A stretch of 64,000 bases of DNA from Rhodeus uyekii. Lineage: Eukaryota; Chordata; Actinopteri; Cypriniformes; Acheilognathidae. Below the pieces are notes generated by a model that saw only the letters and a list, made by a program, of their open reading frames with translations, was not told where the DNA came from and searched no databases. The position numbers and the translations under genes were made by a program. The stretch lies in contig JAWRVZ010000040.1 in the NCBI GenBank assembly GCA_037043235.1, forward strand, positions 3,370,501 to 3,434,500, given 5' to 3'. Shown here in pieces: positions 1-12,647 of the stretch (positions within the stretch are counted from its first letter, which is position 1; every line of letters starts with the position of its first letter).

Positions 1-888
1 ATAAAGCTCTATCTCTCAAGAAAACCTTTGAGCCCCTGGGTCTTTCTTCTTAATCTAGATTTTGATGAAGGTAAATTAAATATAGTCTATGACAGGTGGG
101 ATTAATCTTAGTTATCACTTGCAACTTTACATATAATTGTTTATAATGGATAATATTAAAAATGTCAGGAGTGTAAAGCAAGGAGTGCCAGGCCTGTCTT
201 TGCTTGTTGCCTTTTCTTCATTGACTCACCTCGTCAGAATGAAGGCTCAGGCTCAGAAAAGTTGGTCTTGATATTTTCTTGCCCTGCCCTTTGGCAGTGC
301 CTGCAAAATTCAAATCCTGGCACAGACCAAAAGCAGTTTGGTGATTTGATTAATTTTTCATAGTAATATATGGAAGCTATATTGCTTAAGCAAAAGATTC
401 CATCTCCACCTCTAGAGTTGAGTTTGCAGTCTGAAATGAATGTGTAAAGAATCATCTATGACAAGCTATTGTATTATTGAAAAATAATGCATACCCAAGG
501 TGGAAACATGACTGGAGACCACAAGGTGTACGTTTTTTTTTTTAAATAATTCAACAGTTCTGTTATTCTGCTTCTACTTACAACATTTATTTTTCAAATG
601 CTTTTATTTCAAGACATTTTCAGGTTTTGTCCTTTAAACAATCTTGTGTATATATAGAACTACTTTCTTATGCATCTTCCTTATAAACAGCAAGACTGGA
701 TAAAAATCCAAAGAAAGTATAAAAACTAGCAATGGAGGCTCGAGCCATTGTTATTGTGAAATAATTTGGCACAGTAATATTGAACTGCAATGCACTACTT
801 TATCTGTGCAGTTATTTATTAATTTACACATTATAAAATAAAGAGCCAGTACTTTGTTACTTTGTACTGTTGTTTTAATATTTGGTAT

Positions 889-1236
889 AACAGTACCGTT
901 CAAAAGATTGGGATCAGTAAGATTTTTAAAAATAGTTCTATGCTTATGCTCACCAAGGCTGCGTTTTTTTAGAATCCAAAAAAGAGTAAAACAGTAATAT
1001 TGAAATATTATTATAATTTACAATATTTTTTTTCTATTTGAATTTATTTCTATGTTGCAAAGCTGAATTTTCAGCATCATTACTCCAGTCTTCAGTGTCA
1101 TGATCCTTTAGAAACCCTTCTAATATGTAATATGCAATATCCCTTCTAATATCTAAGATTTTTTTAGATTTCTTTTATGAATAGGAAGTTTAAAAGAACA
1201 AAATATTTCAGAAATATAAATCTTTTGCAACATTAT
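889..1236 (+). mobile_element. Small inverted-repeat element, interrupted copy
   Basis: This copy starts with the terminal motif TACCGTTCAAAAGATTGGG and carries an interior seen again at 1237, 3445 and 27651, including the phrase TTTTCAGCATCATTACTCC. Its far end is missing because the next copy begins abruptly at 1237. I recognise the motif as a dispersed element common in cyprinid genomes, possibly a non-autonomous hAT-type DNA transposon. The superfamily is a guess. Confidence 0.5.
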
Positions 1237-1681
1237 ACACTACCGTTCAAAAGTTTGGGGTCAGTAAGAAAGAAAAAACAATTGTGGGAGGGGGGAAGGA
1301 TATTAATACATTTTTCAGCAAGGATTTGTTAAATTGATTAGAAGTGACAATAAAGACATTTATAATGTTATAAAAGCTTTCTATATCAGATCAGTTATTT
1401 TTATTCATCACAGTCCTGGGGGAAAACTGTACACAGCTTTTTACAAGATTTATAATAATTCTTAATATTTCCTGAGGACCAAATCAGCATATTAGAATGA
1501 TTTCTGAAGGATCGTGTGCCATCAAAGATTTGAGTAAGGGCTGCTGAAAATTCAGCTTTGTCAAAAAAGGAATACATTACATTTGAATTTTTTTTCTATT
1601 TGAATATACTTTATTTGAAATTGCTATAATATTTGACAATATTACAGTTTTTACTGTTCCCAACCTTTTGAATGGTAGTGT
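1237..1681. mobile_element. MITE-like element with terminal inverted repeats
   Basis: The left end reads ACACTACCGTTCAAAAG and the right end is its near-perfect reverse complement, CTTTTGAATGGTAGTGT, giving a 445-bp element. There is no coding capacity. No clean target-site duplication is visible in the eight flanking bases. It appears inserted into the element at 889-1236. Confidence 0.6.
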
Positions 1682-2395
1682 AAATCAACAGTGATCTGTT
1701 CAATAAGTAACAAAATTCTGTTGTAAACTTGATTCTATATAAAGAGGGATGTGTCCAGTTTTGCTGTTCTCTATATGATAATCTTTTTTCTTCTTTTTTT
1801 ATGTGAAGGGGGAATAACAACCTAAACATATCCCATGGGATAACTGGATTTGCTCTTAATATGTTGTGAATATTCCCAAACCCCAAGAGACTGTTAGGTT
1901 GGCCTAGAAATCCTGGCTAATTACTGTAGCCTCCTGACTGCAGGATAGGATTTGATCTTCTCACTTGGGTTCTGTTTTGAACCTCTGGCTACAGGGAACT
2001 AAGCATTTTCCAGAGTCTCTTGTGATTTTGGTGCTTCCCCCACACCTTCCCGAAAGGCAGTGCTGAAAATTTTAGCTGAATGTCTGATATATTTATATAT
2101 TTATTGCCCTACTTTCCTAGTTTCATAGGAGTTGATTTTGCATGCATCAAAGAAGATGTCCCCTGAAAAATAAGAGGAATCCTCTCACATATATCTCGCT
2201 CTTCCTTTACTCATTTTCATGATGTAGCAAACCCTTGATTTTATTTCATACTTTATTTCATGAAGAAAATGTTGGCTCAGATATAGTTATACAAAAAGAA
2301 TAAAGGTATCATTACATTTTTGTCCATTCTTTGAATTTTTGGTTTACATCATTTTATTTGGTGTATCTTGAATAATCCACCGCATTCATATGTAC

Positions 2396-2470
2396 ACAGT
2401 GATCCCTCGTTTATTGTGGTTAATGTGGACCGGAAGTTTTTTGGGTAGTTTTAAATAAATATATTGAAAC
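2396..2470 (+). repeat. Possible Tigger/mariner-type end fragment
   Basis: The sequence begins ACAGTGATCCCTCGTTTAT, which resembles the CAGTNATNCCTCG ends of Tigger-like elements and the elements at 18820 and 40837. Only one end is recognisable. Confidence 0.3.
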
Positions 2471-3372
2471 TCAATGAGGATGGACAGTGGACAATTGTAG
2501 AATTCAGTGGGTTCTTTTACTGTAACACCTTTCTAGGCACTCGGATTTGGGTTAACATTACTGTTGATCTTACTTCACAAAACGCTATACACCCACACAC
2601 TCTATGACTTACAAGGTTGTCAGATTGCTGTTCTTTTCACACTACACAACTGTCTTTTGATGCTGATGTAATTTCTAGTCAATTGATTGCAGACAGGTCT
2701 AGATATTTAACCTGGCATCAGTGCTTCTTTACCATTGGCCTTTGAAAATGTACACATGTATGCACAAGTGTGGATTCAAAGCACCCGATGCCTTCTTTAG
2801 TGACACATCTCTCTGTCTTTTAACTGCATCTTGTCTTAACGTCTATGACTCACAGATCCAGACTGCATTTCATGCGTCCTGCACAGCTTCCTGTGGATGT
2901 GTGTCTGGAGTGTGTCAGCATGTGATTAACTCCTTGGCCTTCAGGGGACGTTTGGACTCATAATATCATAGCTGATGCCAATCTGATGTCGTTGGTGTTG
3001 TCATTTATTAATTTACAGAGGAAAAACATACAACATACAAATTCATTCAAATACATCAAACATAAATTAAATGAATGATCCTTTTCAGCTTGGAAAAAAA
3101 ATCTTCCATGAGCTGCATATCTTTGGATTTAGAAGATATTATTATTATCCTAATATAGGTTGGCTGTGTTGTTCATTTAATACTTTGATTAGCACTGAAT
3201 TTCTCACCTCCTTTCTGTATGCTTCATTTTCTATTTTTGTCTCTTGAGTAGTTATGCTGCCGCTGTATTTCATAAATGCTTTAGGCACACTTGATCATAT
3301 TTCCTAGAAAAATTGTAATGGCCTACTTTTTCCAGATTGAGTGAGCAGTGTGACCAAAAACCTTACAACTCA

Positions 3373-3415
3373 GTGTGTGTGTGTGTGTGTGTGTGAGCGT
3401 GTGTATGTGTGTGTG
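3373..3415. repeat. (GT)n microsatellite
   Basis: Imperfect GT dinucleotide run interrupted by AGC and A. Confidence 0.9.
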
Positions 3416-3444
3416 CATAATATATGCATATATATATTTATGCA

Positions 3445-3573
3445 GTTCAAAATATTGGAGTCAGTAAGAATAAAAGCAGTTTACATTTTTAAATTAAAGC
3501 TCATCAAAAGGGAAACTTAATTTAAAAAAAAATGTATTCATATTAGAATGAATTCTGAAGAACCATGTGACAC
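3445..3573 (+). repeat. Fragment of the TTCAAAAG inverted-repeat element
   Basis: This is a diverged piece of the family at 1237-1681, with TTCAAAATATTGGAGTCAGTAAG followed downstream by AGAATGAATTCTGAAG. It ends where the LTR at 3575 begins. Confidence 0.45.
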
Positions 3574-3574
3574 T

Positions 3575-3939
3575 TGTTACAGTCTCGCCGTGTCTCATCA
3601 CGTTCCTCCTGTGTGTCCCTTCTGTGTTCCCGTCAACTGTTTTGTCAGCCACTCCCCTTGTTCGTTATTCAGGTGCTACTTGTTATCCGGCCTTTTTAAA
3701 CACTCATGTGCTCCCTAGTCTTTGTCGGTTATTAACTTTACATGTTCCATGTGTGTGGATGTTTTCTACGTAATCTCTGTGTGTTCCAAGAGTTCAGAGT
3801 GTTTGCACCCTCGAGTGCCATTTCTGTTTGTAGTTAAAAGGTTTTGTTTTCATTCGTTTTTGAATAAATCGTTGAACAGCATCTCCCATTGTTCTCCTTC
3901 CATGTCTCCGCATCACACACCAGCACTATATTGATAACA
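3575..3939 (+). mobile_element. Probable LTR of a Ty3/gypsy-like retrotransposon
   Basis: A 365-bp block begins TGTTACAGTC and ends TTGATAACA, so the ends form the inverted pair TGTTA/TAACA expected of an LTR. An AATAAA lies in the last fifth at about 3861. It is followed by a short stretch that could be a primer-binding region and the start of an internal region. No second LTR was found in this intron, so this is a solo or 5'-truncated remnant. The call rests on structure and general resemblance, not on a database match. Confidence 0.45.
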
Positions 3940-4300
3940 GAGTAACCGACCAGGGTTGGTCAACCACAAACGACTTGTCTCCGTGATGGATTACCCACGT
4001 AGTTCATCGCGATCGCGGAAAGACACAAGGATTTTTTCAGTTTGTCTTGGAATTCAATTTTCTCGCCGCTGTCGTTCCCCTTGCCTTGATGATGACTCGC
4101 TGAACACGCTGTTCTATAAAGTTGTCAAAGCCACTTTTCCCATATGCAGTGCGCCAACATATGGCTCAACTTCGGCGACCCGAGTTTGGTTACCGGGTCG
4201 AGGTCCTTTGTCAATTCTGTTCCTCTCTCTTCACCCCATGGTTTTCTGTTTGATCTGTACACAGTCCTATCCAATAAGGCCATAAAAATCCAAAAATATA
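3940..4300 (+). mobile_element. Internal remnant adjoining the LTR
   Basis: GC content rises directly after the LTR, and an ORF of 109 codons (3956-4285) rich in Arg, Ser and Pro runs through it. It could be the beginning of a gag region. It stops in A-rich intron DNA at about 4290 and I recognise no domain, so a function is not assigned. Confidence 0.3.
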
Positions 4301-5522
4301 ACTAAAAAAAAAGAATAAAATAAAGTCAGTACAGTTGTGCACGAAATGTTAGTTTATGTTTCTATCACGATTATGCTTCACAATGTTTATCTGTTTTGCA
4401 CTGCATTCTCTGGTGCTTGTGTTGGTGTGATTTGTTTGTTCCCTAGACAGAGAGAGTAATAATGTGATATTCACGTGAGCTGATGGAAGGACATTGTGAC
4501 CCAAGCTGGGGCAGCACCACAAGCCTCAATTTAAACCACATGTTGAGAAGTTTCTACTTGACATGGTTAAGTCATGAGCATGAAGCAACAATTTTCAACA
4601 ATTAAATCATTTTCCAGGACATAGTTTAGGATTCAAGCCAAACCAACTGTTAGTTTAGTTACATTTAAGGTTAATTTAGACTACATTTTTAGTGGTATGT
4701 TATTATGTGATTATTTAATGTAATTTAAAATTTAATGTGCATTAAAATTCAAACAAATATTCAAATAAACATACGAAAAGAGAATGTTCATGAAAATATG
4801 CTCATCCACTGCTGCAGAGATGATGAATCGCTGAAAACACAGAAGACATTATCAATAAATTGTTCAAATGTTTAGACAGTTTACTTTTTTTTATGCATTA
4901 TTTATGGCTTATTAATATAAACGTGCAATTAGTCGACTAATCTCTTAAATGATTGACTACTAGTTGACTAGAATTTTTCTAGTTAAGGGTAGCCCTACAC
5001 ATGTGCATTTAGCATTTACAGTATTATCAAAGGTGGCTCATTCATCGGATTATGGAGTAAAAATATCCACTGTACATTATGCCTTGAGTCACATGCAAAG
5101 TGTTTGGTTATGAGTTTATGTGTTAATATGAATTGTCTTAGATTTCTAGGGACAGAGCTCATCAATGTTAAGAGCAAGCTGGTCGACAGAGGCCTTGTGA
5201 CTCTGCTGTCTCACTGCATGAGTATTGTCAACAGCTCCAGGCTTACACACCATCTTAACCATGCATGATATGACAACTGAGACCAGAAGTTATTAAATTT
5301 TTGCTACACTGAATACAGGGCAGACACAACTATTCAGAGAACATTTAAGGACCACTAATGTAAGGTATAGTGTCAACGGCAAAGTGGTGACAGTGAGCAC
5401 TTAAGAACAAACTATTGTACCAAAACCACAGCCTCAACAGTAAAGCGTTAACAACTGTATCTTGAGAAAATAGCAATACCCAAGGAATAATTTATTCAAT
5501 TACTCACCGAAAGCAATTGAGA

Positions 5523-6530
5523 AGCCACAGACGGAACATCTTGTTTATAAAACCTGGTGAATGTACCTCTGGTCCAGGCCCACGACTAAGCAGTCGTGGA
5601 CGGCAACCTGAGATGTCCACCAAGAGAGGACGAGGAAGGGCACAGGTGCGCTGCCATAGTGTCCTTGACAGGGGGCACGCGCATTTAACCTCGAGCCTCC
5701 GCCCCATCCATGTGCAAGAGTATATGGCCTGTGATACTGCCCTACTGGGGGGAACCACGTGCTCATGCACATCAGGGAAAAACGCAGACTTTCGCCTCAA
5801 AGCGGCCTGCCGGCGACCAGACTGGAAGTACTACAAGTCTATTTTATTCCTCCTGGGCTCCTCTGGAGCATTCCAGTCCAGGTCTAGCTCCCTGACGGCC
5901 CTCTCGAGAACCCTGGAGGTCTAAAGGGCCCTCTAAGTCAGGGCGCTCCGGCGCCGCGCAATCCCTGTCCGATGTGACATGGGACACAGAGTCTTCCTCT
6001 CCACCACCGCCAAAGGAGACTAAGTCAGCGGCAGGGGATAGGAAGCCCTTGTCCGCGAAGCGGACCAGAGACTGGTGAGACGGCAGAGGACGGCGACACC
6101 AGGGCGCGTCGTCACCGCTACCCCGGGAGTGAGGAAGGGGGCCCACCAGTGGTTCGCTGGGGGCAGTGGGCGTCGTCCCTGCCATGTCCCTCCTGGATGT
6201 CAGCACAGGTCGATGCAGTGCACGGAAGAGGACTCTAGCAGCGCATCCTCAGTGTGTACTGGGCCCAGACAGGTGACACAGTACGCATCACTTTCACAAA
6301 ACGGTGTCTATGAGACTCACGCAAATCCTAAAAAAGGTTTGTTTTATTACTCATTGTCAAGTGTGAAGGAAATATTCTGACGCAATTGCCGCGCTTATGC
6401 TACTTATACTGACTGTCAGCCAGATCCGCGTCACGCGTCAGTTCTCAACTGGCATTATCCTATAAAGTTTCAGAAAATATGTGAAGGGGTCTCGTTCCCA
6501 CTATCGAAAGGGAACTTAATGTTCCTGTGA
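5523..6530 (+). repeat. GC-rich dispersed repeat, copy 1
   Basis: This is a sharply GC-rich island inside an AT-rich intron. The segment at about 5640-5835 is similar to 63540-63705 in the same orientation; both contain GCACAGGTGC, a CAGGGGGCA run and CCAGACTGGAAGTAC. The end near 6490 carries TCGTTCCCACTATCGAAAGG, a motif I associate with ends of fish DIRS-like or related elements. ORFs on both strands overlap each other and lack recognisable domains, so they look like chance ORFs in GC-rich DNA. An 8-bp-stem hairpin lies at 5580-5599. Confidence 0.5.
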
Positions 6531-6639
6531 GAGATTTACCTGTTTTGTTGGTAGAAAAATATGTTTTTTCTTGTGTCAATATTTATGCAATACTGCAAAA
6601 ATGTAAATGGGCTAGAAATGTAAATTTGTCTTCATTTAC

Positions 6640-6882
6640 TCATGTTCATGTCATTCTAAATCTTTCTTTCTGACTTTTTTCCTCTGTGAAACATGAAAAA
6701 GCTGTTTTTTTGAAAAAGCTGCATTTTTTTCTTCTTTTTTTTCAATACACTTGATCGTCATTATTAACTGAAACTGCATGGTTACCAACATACTTCAAAA
6801 TGTCTTATTTTGTGTTCTGCAGAAGAATGACGTTAGGGTGTGTAAATGATGGAATTTTTTGGATGAACTATTATATATTAAC
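6640..6882. repeat. Degenerate inverted-repeat element
   Basis: CATTTACTCATGTTCATGTC on the left and TGTTCTGCAGAAGAATGACG, GTAAATGATGG and GATGAACTATT on the right match the two arms of a small inverted-repeat element also present at 8396 and 12648. Confidence 0.5.
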
Positions 6883-8232
6883 ATGTAAAAAATTAACATG
6901 GTTTTAATAAATAAATAGAATAAATAAATAGCTTTTTTATTTTGTTGTCGTGCTGAAAGTCACATTTTACACACTGTCTCCCTGTACTGTTCCTGTATTC
7001 TATTACTGTTTGAACCACTTTTCCACTCTCTTTAGGATGCTATACTCTTTCTGCCTAGCAACAGTGTTTAACTGTGGGTATGCGTGCTGCTGGGAATATG
7101 ATTTCCTCTGTATAGGATGTGATTGTCCTTGTAGAATCAATGTCCTTGTGATTTAGTGGTTGAGTATTGGGGTTGGCTGACATCTCTAGTCCAAAAACCT
7201 CTGTTTTAGCATTTGGACTATCTGTCTGTTGTATTACTTTCAATCTTTCACAAAGCTTGCTTTGATTCTGTTATATGGTTAAAAGTTCATTTTCATCCAA
7301 CCACTATGAGGGATTTTACTGGATAAAGATGAAATTGGAGCAAATTTTGCACATGCAAATTCTCCTTTGCACCCACACAGATTTCCTAAAATTTTCATTA
7401 CTTTCTTTCACCAAGATTACAAGAGTAAAACAATTATTCAATTTGTTAGGGCTTAGAACAAGAGCAGATTTTAAAAGTACTAAATTAAAGGATGTCTTTA
7501 TCACTGAGACCTACTTTCCTTTTTCCCCTTCTTTTATATATTTGGAATTTGGCTTGTTTATAATGTGACTATTTTTCTTGAAGGCAGAGAAAAGAGGCGC
7601 CGTAGCATGGTGGGTGTGAGAGCAGATTAATGGTTGTTTACAGAGAGAGAAGGATGGGGAGAGTTGTGAGAATGTTCCAAGCTATAGGATAAGATTCCCA
7701 TTTATCTTAGACACATATGTCATAAAATACTTGACTTAAGCAAGACTGAGAGAGTGTCTTTGAGCCTAAAGTGATGCTTTTTCATATTGTCGACTTCATC
7801 TGTTTCAACTGAAGGCCCTCCACATCTGAGATTGTCCACACGTCAGCTATGGACTCCTCTCTTTATTTCATATTGGAAGGTGATGGTCATGAAATCCCAG
7901 CTAGCAGGACTAATGATCCGCATCTTTTTGCGCAATCCATCTGGTTCAGTTTTGCAGTTCTACAAAACAGGGAGTTTGCCATGTATTTCTCATTAGTGCA
8001 AGAGAAGTCTTATGTATACAGGATGTTATGTGTGGCTTAAAGTTGAAATGATGGATGTTTCCTGTATGCTATTTATAGAGTAAGGCCTTGGGTTTTAAAC
8101 ACCACAGCCAGTGATATTATTGGCTCTTTAGCTACTCTGTGCTCTGAGAAGTGTCTTCTGTGGCATGTTTGGAGGCTTATTGTGTGGACAACATGCTGGT
8201 CAAGTTTTAAGTGTCTATTGTTTTGTCATCAG

Positions 8233-11200
8233 GTTTTAAATGAGGAATGTGACCAGAACTGGTACAAGGCAGAACTCAATGGAAAAGAAGGATTCATCCC
8301 TAAAAATTACATAGAAATGAAGCCACACCTGTAAGTATTTGCTCTTTTTAGTCATCAAAAGACAAAACATGTGAGGAAAACAACCTTTACAAGGATTAGT
8401 TTGCCCCAAAATTAAAACTCTTTAATCAATTACTCAGACTCTTCTTATTCCAAACCCATAAGCCTTTTGCTAATTTTGAAACATAAATAACCTGAGAGAT
8501 TTCTTGCCCTCCATCAAATGCCCAAGCAAATGAAACTTTGATGTTTCAAAAACTTTATAAAGACTTTGTAAACATAATCTATATGAATCGAGTCGTTTAA
8601 CTTTTCTTCCAAAAAAAGACTGAATTTTATTAACATTGATCAAGAACAGTGGGATATGTGTACAAACAATAAATTACATTAAATCCATCCTGAAATCTCT
8701 AATAGAATTTTAATCTTTTTGGTTTGAAAAAATGAGAGGGTGAGTACCAGGATTTAAATTTTTGCATGAACTATCCCTTTAATTCATTATTTATACAAAG
8801 AAAGACACATTAGTATTTGCAGGAAAATAATGCGGTAACCATATTTAATATTCCAATGTTACATTAAATTTCTTGAAGGTCTTAAGTTTTTTTTATTTGT
8901 TCTGTCAGCTGAACTCTTATTAAATATTGTCAATGTAATGTCTAATTTTGTACTCTATAAAATGAATCCATGCCTCTCTTATAACAGTACTTCTTATCTA
9001 AAATAAACATCTCTAATAATTACAAAAGTTGAATTATTCGTCCAGTAAACCTGAACCTGTTTTTTTTTTTTTTTTTTTTTATCATTAAAGATGCGCTTCT
9101 CAATGTCATAACTGCTTTGCAGAATCTCTCATTTCAAAAATCTTGTATAATGGGATATCATCAGTACATTCTGCAACATCATAACCATTGCTTTTGGATT
9201 TGTTCTAAACACACAGCTGGTTTTATGGGAAGATTCCCCGTGCAAAAGCAGAAGAAATGTTAAATAAACAGAGACACGATGGCGCTTTTCTCATTAGGGA
9301 GAGTGAGAGTGCACCTGGAGACTTCTCACTGTCTGTTAAGTATGTATTTGTCATTCTGTTCTATTCTATTCTATTCCATTCTATTCTACTTCTCTGTGTC
9401 AAATAGCATTACCAATTTGTATACGACTCATCTGAAGTCCAGTAATAAACACTTAGAGACAGAGGCTGCTGATTTTGAAATGTTGATGCTGTAATTGAAT
9501 CTGTTCTGGTAAATAGGGGCATGTCAATGAATAATTGATGCAATGCAGCACAAAATATGGCCTTTTCAGCACTTTTTTTTGTGTTATTACGAATTCTTTT
9601 GTGTGGTTTCTAAACTAGGCCAACACTGTCTAAATCATTCAAACAGTTCTCCACAGATCTCCACAGCTCCAGACATCAGGGTTCATGATAAACTGAACAG
9701 TCCAGAGTTTTCTTCTTTTTTAATAACTATAACTGCAATATCAAAGTGCTAATAATGGTGTTGGTTATAATGTCATTTTCTAATCACTGTCTACCCAACC
9801 CTCACAGATTTGGGAATGATGTCCAGCACTTCAAAGTCTTACGGGATGGAGCTGGAAAATACTTCTTGTGGGTGGTCAAATTTAACTCGTTAAACTCTTT
9901 AGTAGAATATCATCGATCCACTTCTGTGTCCAGGAATCAGCCCATCTTCCTCAGGGACATTGAACAGGTACCACAGGTAGGACAGAATTAGTGCTGGAAC
10001 GTTCCACAAAAACGATTATGTTACACATTGGTGTCTCATTTATAAAACATTACATCCATTAAATCCAAAGAATCAACATTATAATTTTCATATAATCAAT
10101 TGAAATGAAAAGCTTATTTTTAATGATTAGCTAATTTTACTAATTAGCAATCTTATATTTAATTGTAGTGTTGATAGCAAGTGCAATTCTACCATATTAC
10201 CTATAGTATTATATAAATTTTATTGATTGGCCTGCTCTTCTAGAGCTGCTGTACAGACAAAATGAACTTTATTGCATTATTTTCCTGTTATCGCTGTAAA
10301 GGTGCTTTGAAACAATCTCTATGGTAAAAAGCGCTATATAAATAAAGGTGACTTGGCCCAAGATATTTAAAAGGTCATGAAACTCTAAAATGCATGTTTG
10401 AGGTGTTAACAGATATATATAGGTTGCACATCAATGAAAACAACAATAGCACTCATTATGTTTTTTGTTATGGTCTTACATTCATCGCATTACAGTGGAA
10501 TACTCACACACATCACCTTTTTCAAATATCCAAATAACTTCAAGTATCTGCCTCTTCAATTATGATTTTGATTTTTGATGTCTGTTTGTAGAGTTCTTTG
10601 AATGACATTGTAATGGAAAGACACTCAGGCAGGGATCCAATAGCGTGTCTTTAATGATAACAAGGAAGGTCGTACAGGCGGATGAGAGAACATTCATAAA
10701 CGATAATCCAGGCAAAGTTCGGGGCAGGTAGACAGAACAACGGGTAACAATGACAATGGGTAACAGCAGGGTCAGAAACAGAACAACAGGCAGAATAATA
10801 AACGCTCGGAAATGTTAGCAAGATAACCCATATTACATATATTAACATATATTTTCCCACATATAACCCGCAGACGCAGATAATCCGCACACTCATATAG
10901 ACTGCGGGTTTTGGGTAAAAAATCGTTGGCATAACCCACACCCATAGATTGATGAACTTTTTTGTGTAACATCACATTTCAAATGTTGCTCACATGACTT
11001 CAAATATCCATAACTGTTCAGGCTCGGTACACAGTGCTTGTGCTAGAAATTCACACAATAAAAAAACAAACACAAATCAGAATCGGAACAAAAAGAAAAA
11101 GCAGTCTCTCCCGCTGTGCAGCAGCACGTCCCTTAAGAAGCGTTTTCTACAGGTGTTGATCATCGGATGAGATGAGAAGAGCACGCCCTCATGGCAGCAC

Positions 11201-12100
11201 AGCCAATCAGCGCCAGCTATCAGAGTGATAGTGGAAGCGCAGCCAGCTGTCAGAGCGTCAAAGACAACAACCCTCGCAAGAAAGAAAAATGAAAATGTAT
11301 TGATGTACATGATGTGAGTTATTAAATGAGAATGTACATGCTCAAGTTTTTGGTGTCTTTTTACACAACGGATTTTGTCCGTCTTTTGTGCTCGAGATAT
11401 TAGATTTCGGCAACATTAACTAATTGACATTAAAGAATCGAAAATACTAAGACAAATAGGGAGTTTCATCGACATACAGTTTTTCTCGATTGCTAAAACA
11501 CTAAACCCTATTGTCTGAACCAAATTCTCAGTTGCCTGAACACACTGATTGAATCAATCACTCTTTTGGCAAAACTATAAGCACTTTTCTCCTGTTTACA
11601 TTTCCAAACATTAATTTGTCTCTGCACAAGGAGTCTGACTGATATATAGCACTAATATACATTACAGTAAAATATATAAAAACAGTAACTGGTTTTAAAT
11701 AATTTTTGGCGGTGAAAATACTAGCGTAACCTTAGACTTTTGCACAGTACTGTATGTATAATTTTTTTATTGTGTCTTTGGGGTTTTTGTATGATGTAAT
11801 GGTGGAGTGTTACTACAGTATACTAATCTAAGCACAGTTATGATTGCAGTTACAACCAGGTCAGATAGTTATATAATTGTAATCAGTCTCAATATTTCTC
11901 CTTCTTTTCCACAGCATTCCACCTATGTTCAAGCTTTGTTTGACTTCGACCCTCAAGAGGATGGAGAGCTGGGTTTCAGGCGTGGAGATTTCATCCAGGT
12001 CCTGGACAACTCTGATCCTAATTGGTGGAAGGGGTCTTGTCACGGACAGACCGGAATGTTTCCTCGCAATTATGTCACACCTGTCAATCAAAACATGTAA
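8233..12100 (+). CDS. grb2: Growth factor receptor-bound protein 2 (GRB2), 5' exon outside window
   Basis: GRB2 is the cytosolic SH3-SH2-SH3 adaptor that links phosphotyrosine on receptor kinases to SOS and the Ras/MAPK pathway. Four coding exons join in frame with GT-AG borders: 8233-8330, 9217-9339, 9808-9976 and 11915-12100. Together they encode 191 residues plus stop. With the missing first exon (about 26 residues) the total would equal the usual 217. Exon 8233 completes the N-terminal SH3 domain and ends in the KNYIEM motif. Exons 9217 and 9808 form the SH2 domain, with WFYGKIPR at its start and the phosphotyrosine-binding FLIRES arginine. The last exon is the C-terminal SH3 domain, with ALFDFDP, NWWKG and FPRNYV. 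The sequence is almost identical to the vertebrate family. Which teleost paralogue (a or b) it is cannot be told. Confidence 0.97.
8396..8783. mobile_element. Small inverted-repeat element in grb2 intron
   Basis: The left end is AGGATTAGTTTGCCCCAAAA and the right end is TGAACTATCCCTTTAA, approximate inverted complements. Left-arm phrases such as ATTACTCA and TTCCAAACCCATAA and right-arm GAGGGTGAGTA fit the same family as 12648-12833. It is non-coding. Confidence 0.55.
9060..9081. repeat. Poly-T tract
   Basis: A run of about 20 T in the grb2 intron upstream of the exon at 9217. Confidence 0.8.
9351..9392. repeat. (TTCTA)n simple repeat
   Basis: Pentanucleotide repeat starting 12 bp after the grb2 exon that ends at 9339. 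Confidence 0.85.
10220..10358 (+). repeat. 3' tail of a non-LTR retrotransposon
   Basis: It ends with GCGCTATATAAATAAAGGTG, the same tail found in reverse orientation at 41718 and 63705. GGTGCTTTGAAACAATCT precedes it. This is probably a 5'-truncated insertion in the last grb2 intron. Confidence 0.6.
10611..10800. repeat. Unclassified dispersed-repeat end
   Basis: The stretch containing CAATAGCGTGTCTTTAATG, followed by a purine-rich region with repeated GGGTAACA motifs, resembles the edge of a non-autonomous element. The layout is like 43140-43260, but homology between the two is not clear. Confidence 0.25.
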
Positions 12101-12647
12101 CTTTCAGAGTAAATGTTTGCCTGCTTAAAGCACTTGTGGACTTCCAGTTGGGTTGCCACGGAAACGGAAACTACAGAGTGGAGAGAAAAGGCTGAATTGG
12201 TGACGTGGATGCCGATTGGCCAAAAAAAAGGAGAGAGAGACTGTGCTGTCTGGAGTGGTTGACATTTTATGAAGCACTATGTGAGAAAAGAATGTTCCGG
12301 ACTGATCTTCGTTCATGTACTGTGTAGTACATCATCGTTGCAACTTTATTTCATGTTATATGACATCTACTGTACTAAAAAAATATATTTTATATGAAGG
12401 AACATCTTTCTTATGCCACAAAGAAAAGGTTGATGTCACTCAGCACTCCACTGTGTTACAGTTTTGCACCACGATTATTTTTAAAGCACCACATTGATTT
12501 GCATTGTTAAAATGCATGATGTTTGTCTTGCTTGATTTTTTTGGGGGGGTCTTTTATCATGTTTCCAAATGTAGTGTTACCATGTTATTTAGTGTGGGAT
12601 TATCAAGGATTCACTAATTTCATGCCATATTAAAATTACATAGTCTA

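Larger units (their letters stand above)
1..8232 (+). other. grb2: grb2 intron upstream of coding exon 2
   Basis: No coding exon was found in this stretch. The first grb2 coding exon, about 26 residues beginning the N-terminal SH3 domain, is not visible and probably lies before the window. The intron ends at an AG acceptor at 8231-8232. It is filled with dispersed repeats listed separately: nested inverted-repeat elements at 0.9-1.7 kb, an LTR at 3.6 kb, a GC-rich repeat at 5.5-6.5 kb and a small inverted-repeat element at 6.6-6.9 kb. The short ORFs here are not protein-like. Confidence 0.7.

Noticed and set aside
730..760. A possible first grb2 exon (ATGGAGGC)
   Set aside because: After MEA the reading diverges from GRB2 and stops quickly, with no suitable splice donor.
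5504..6380. Protein genes in the GC-rich island
   Set aside because: ORFs overlap on both strands and in several frames, have no recognisable domain, and the region is a dispersed repeat.
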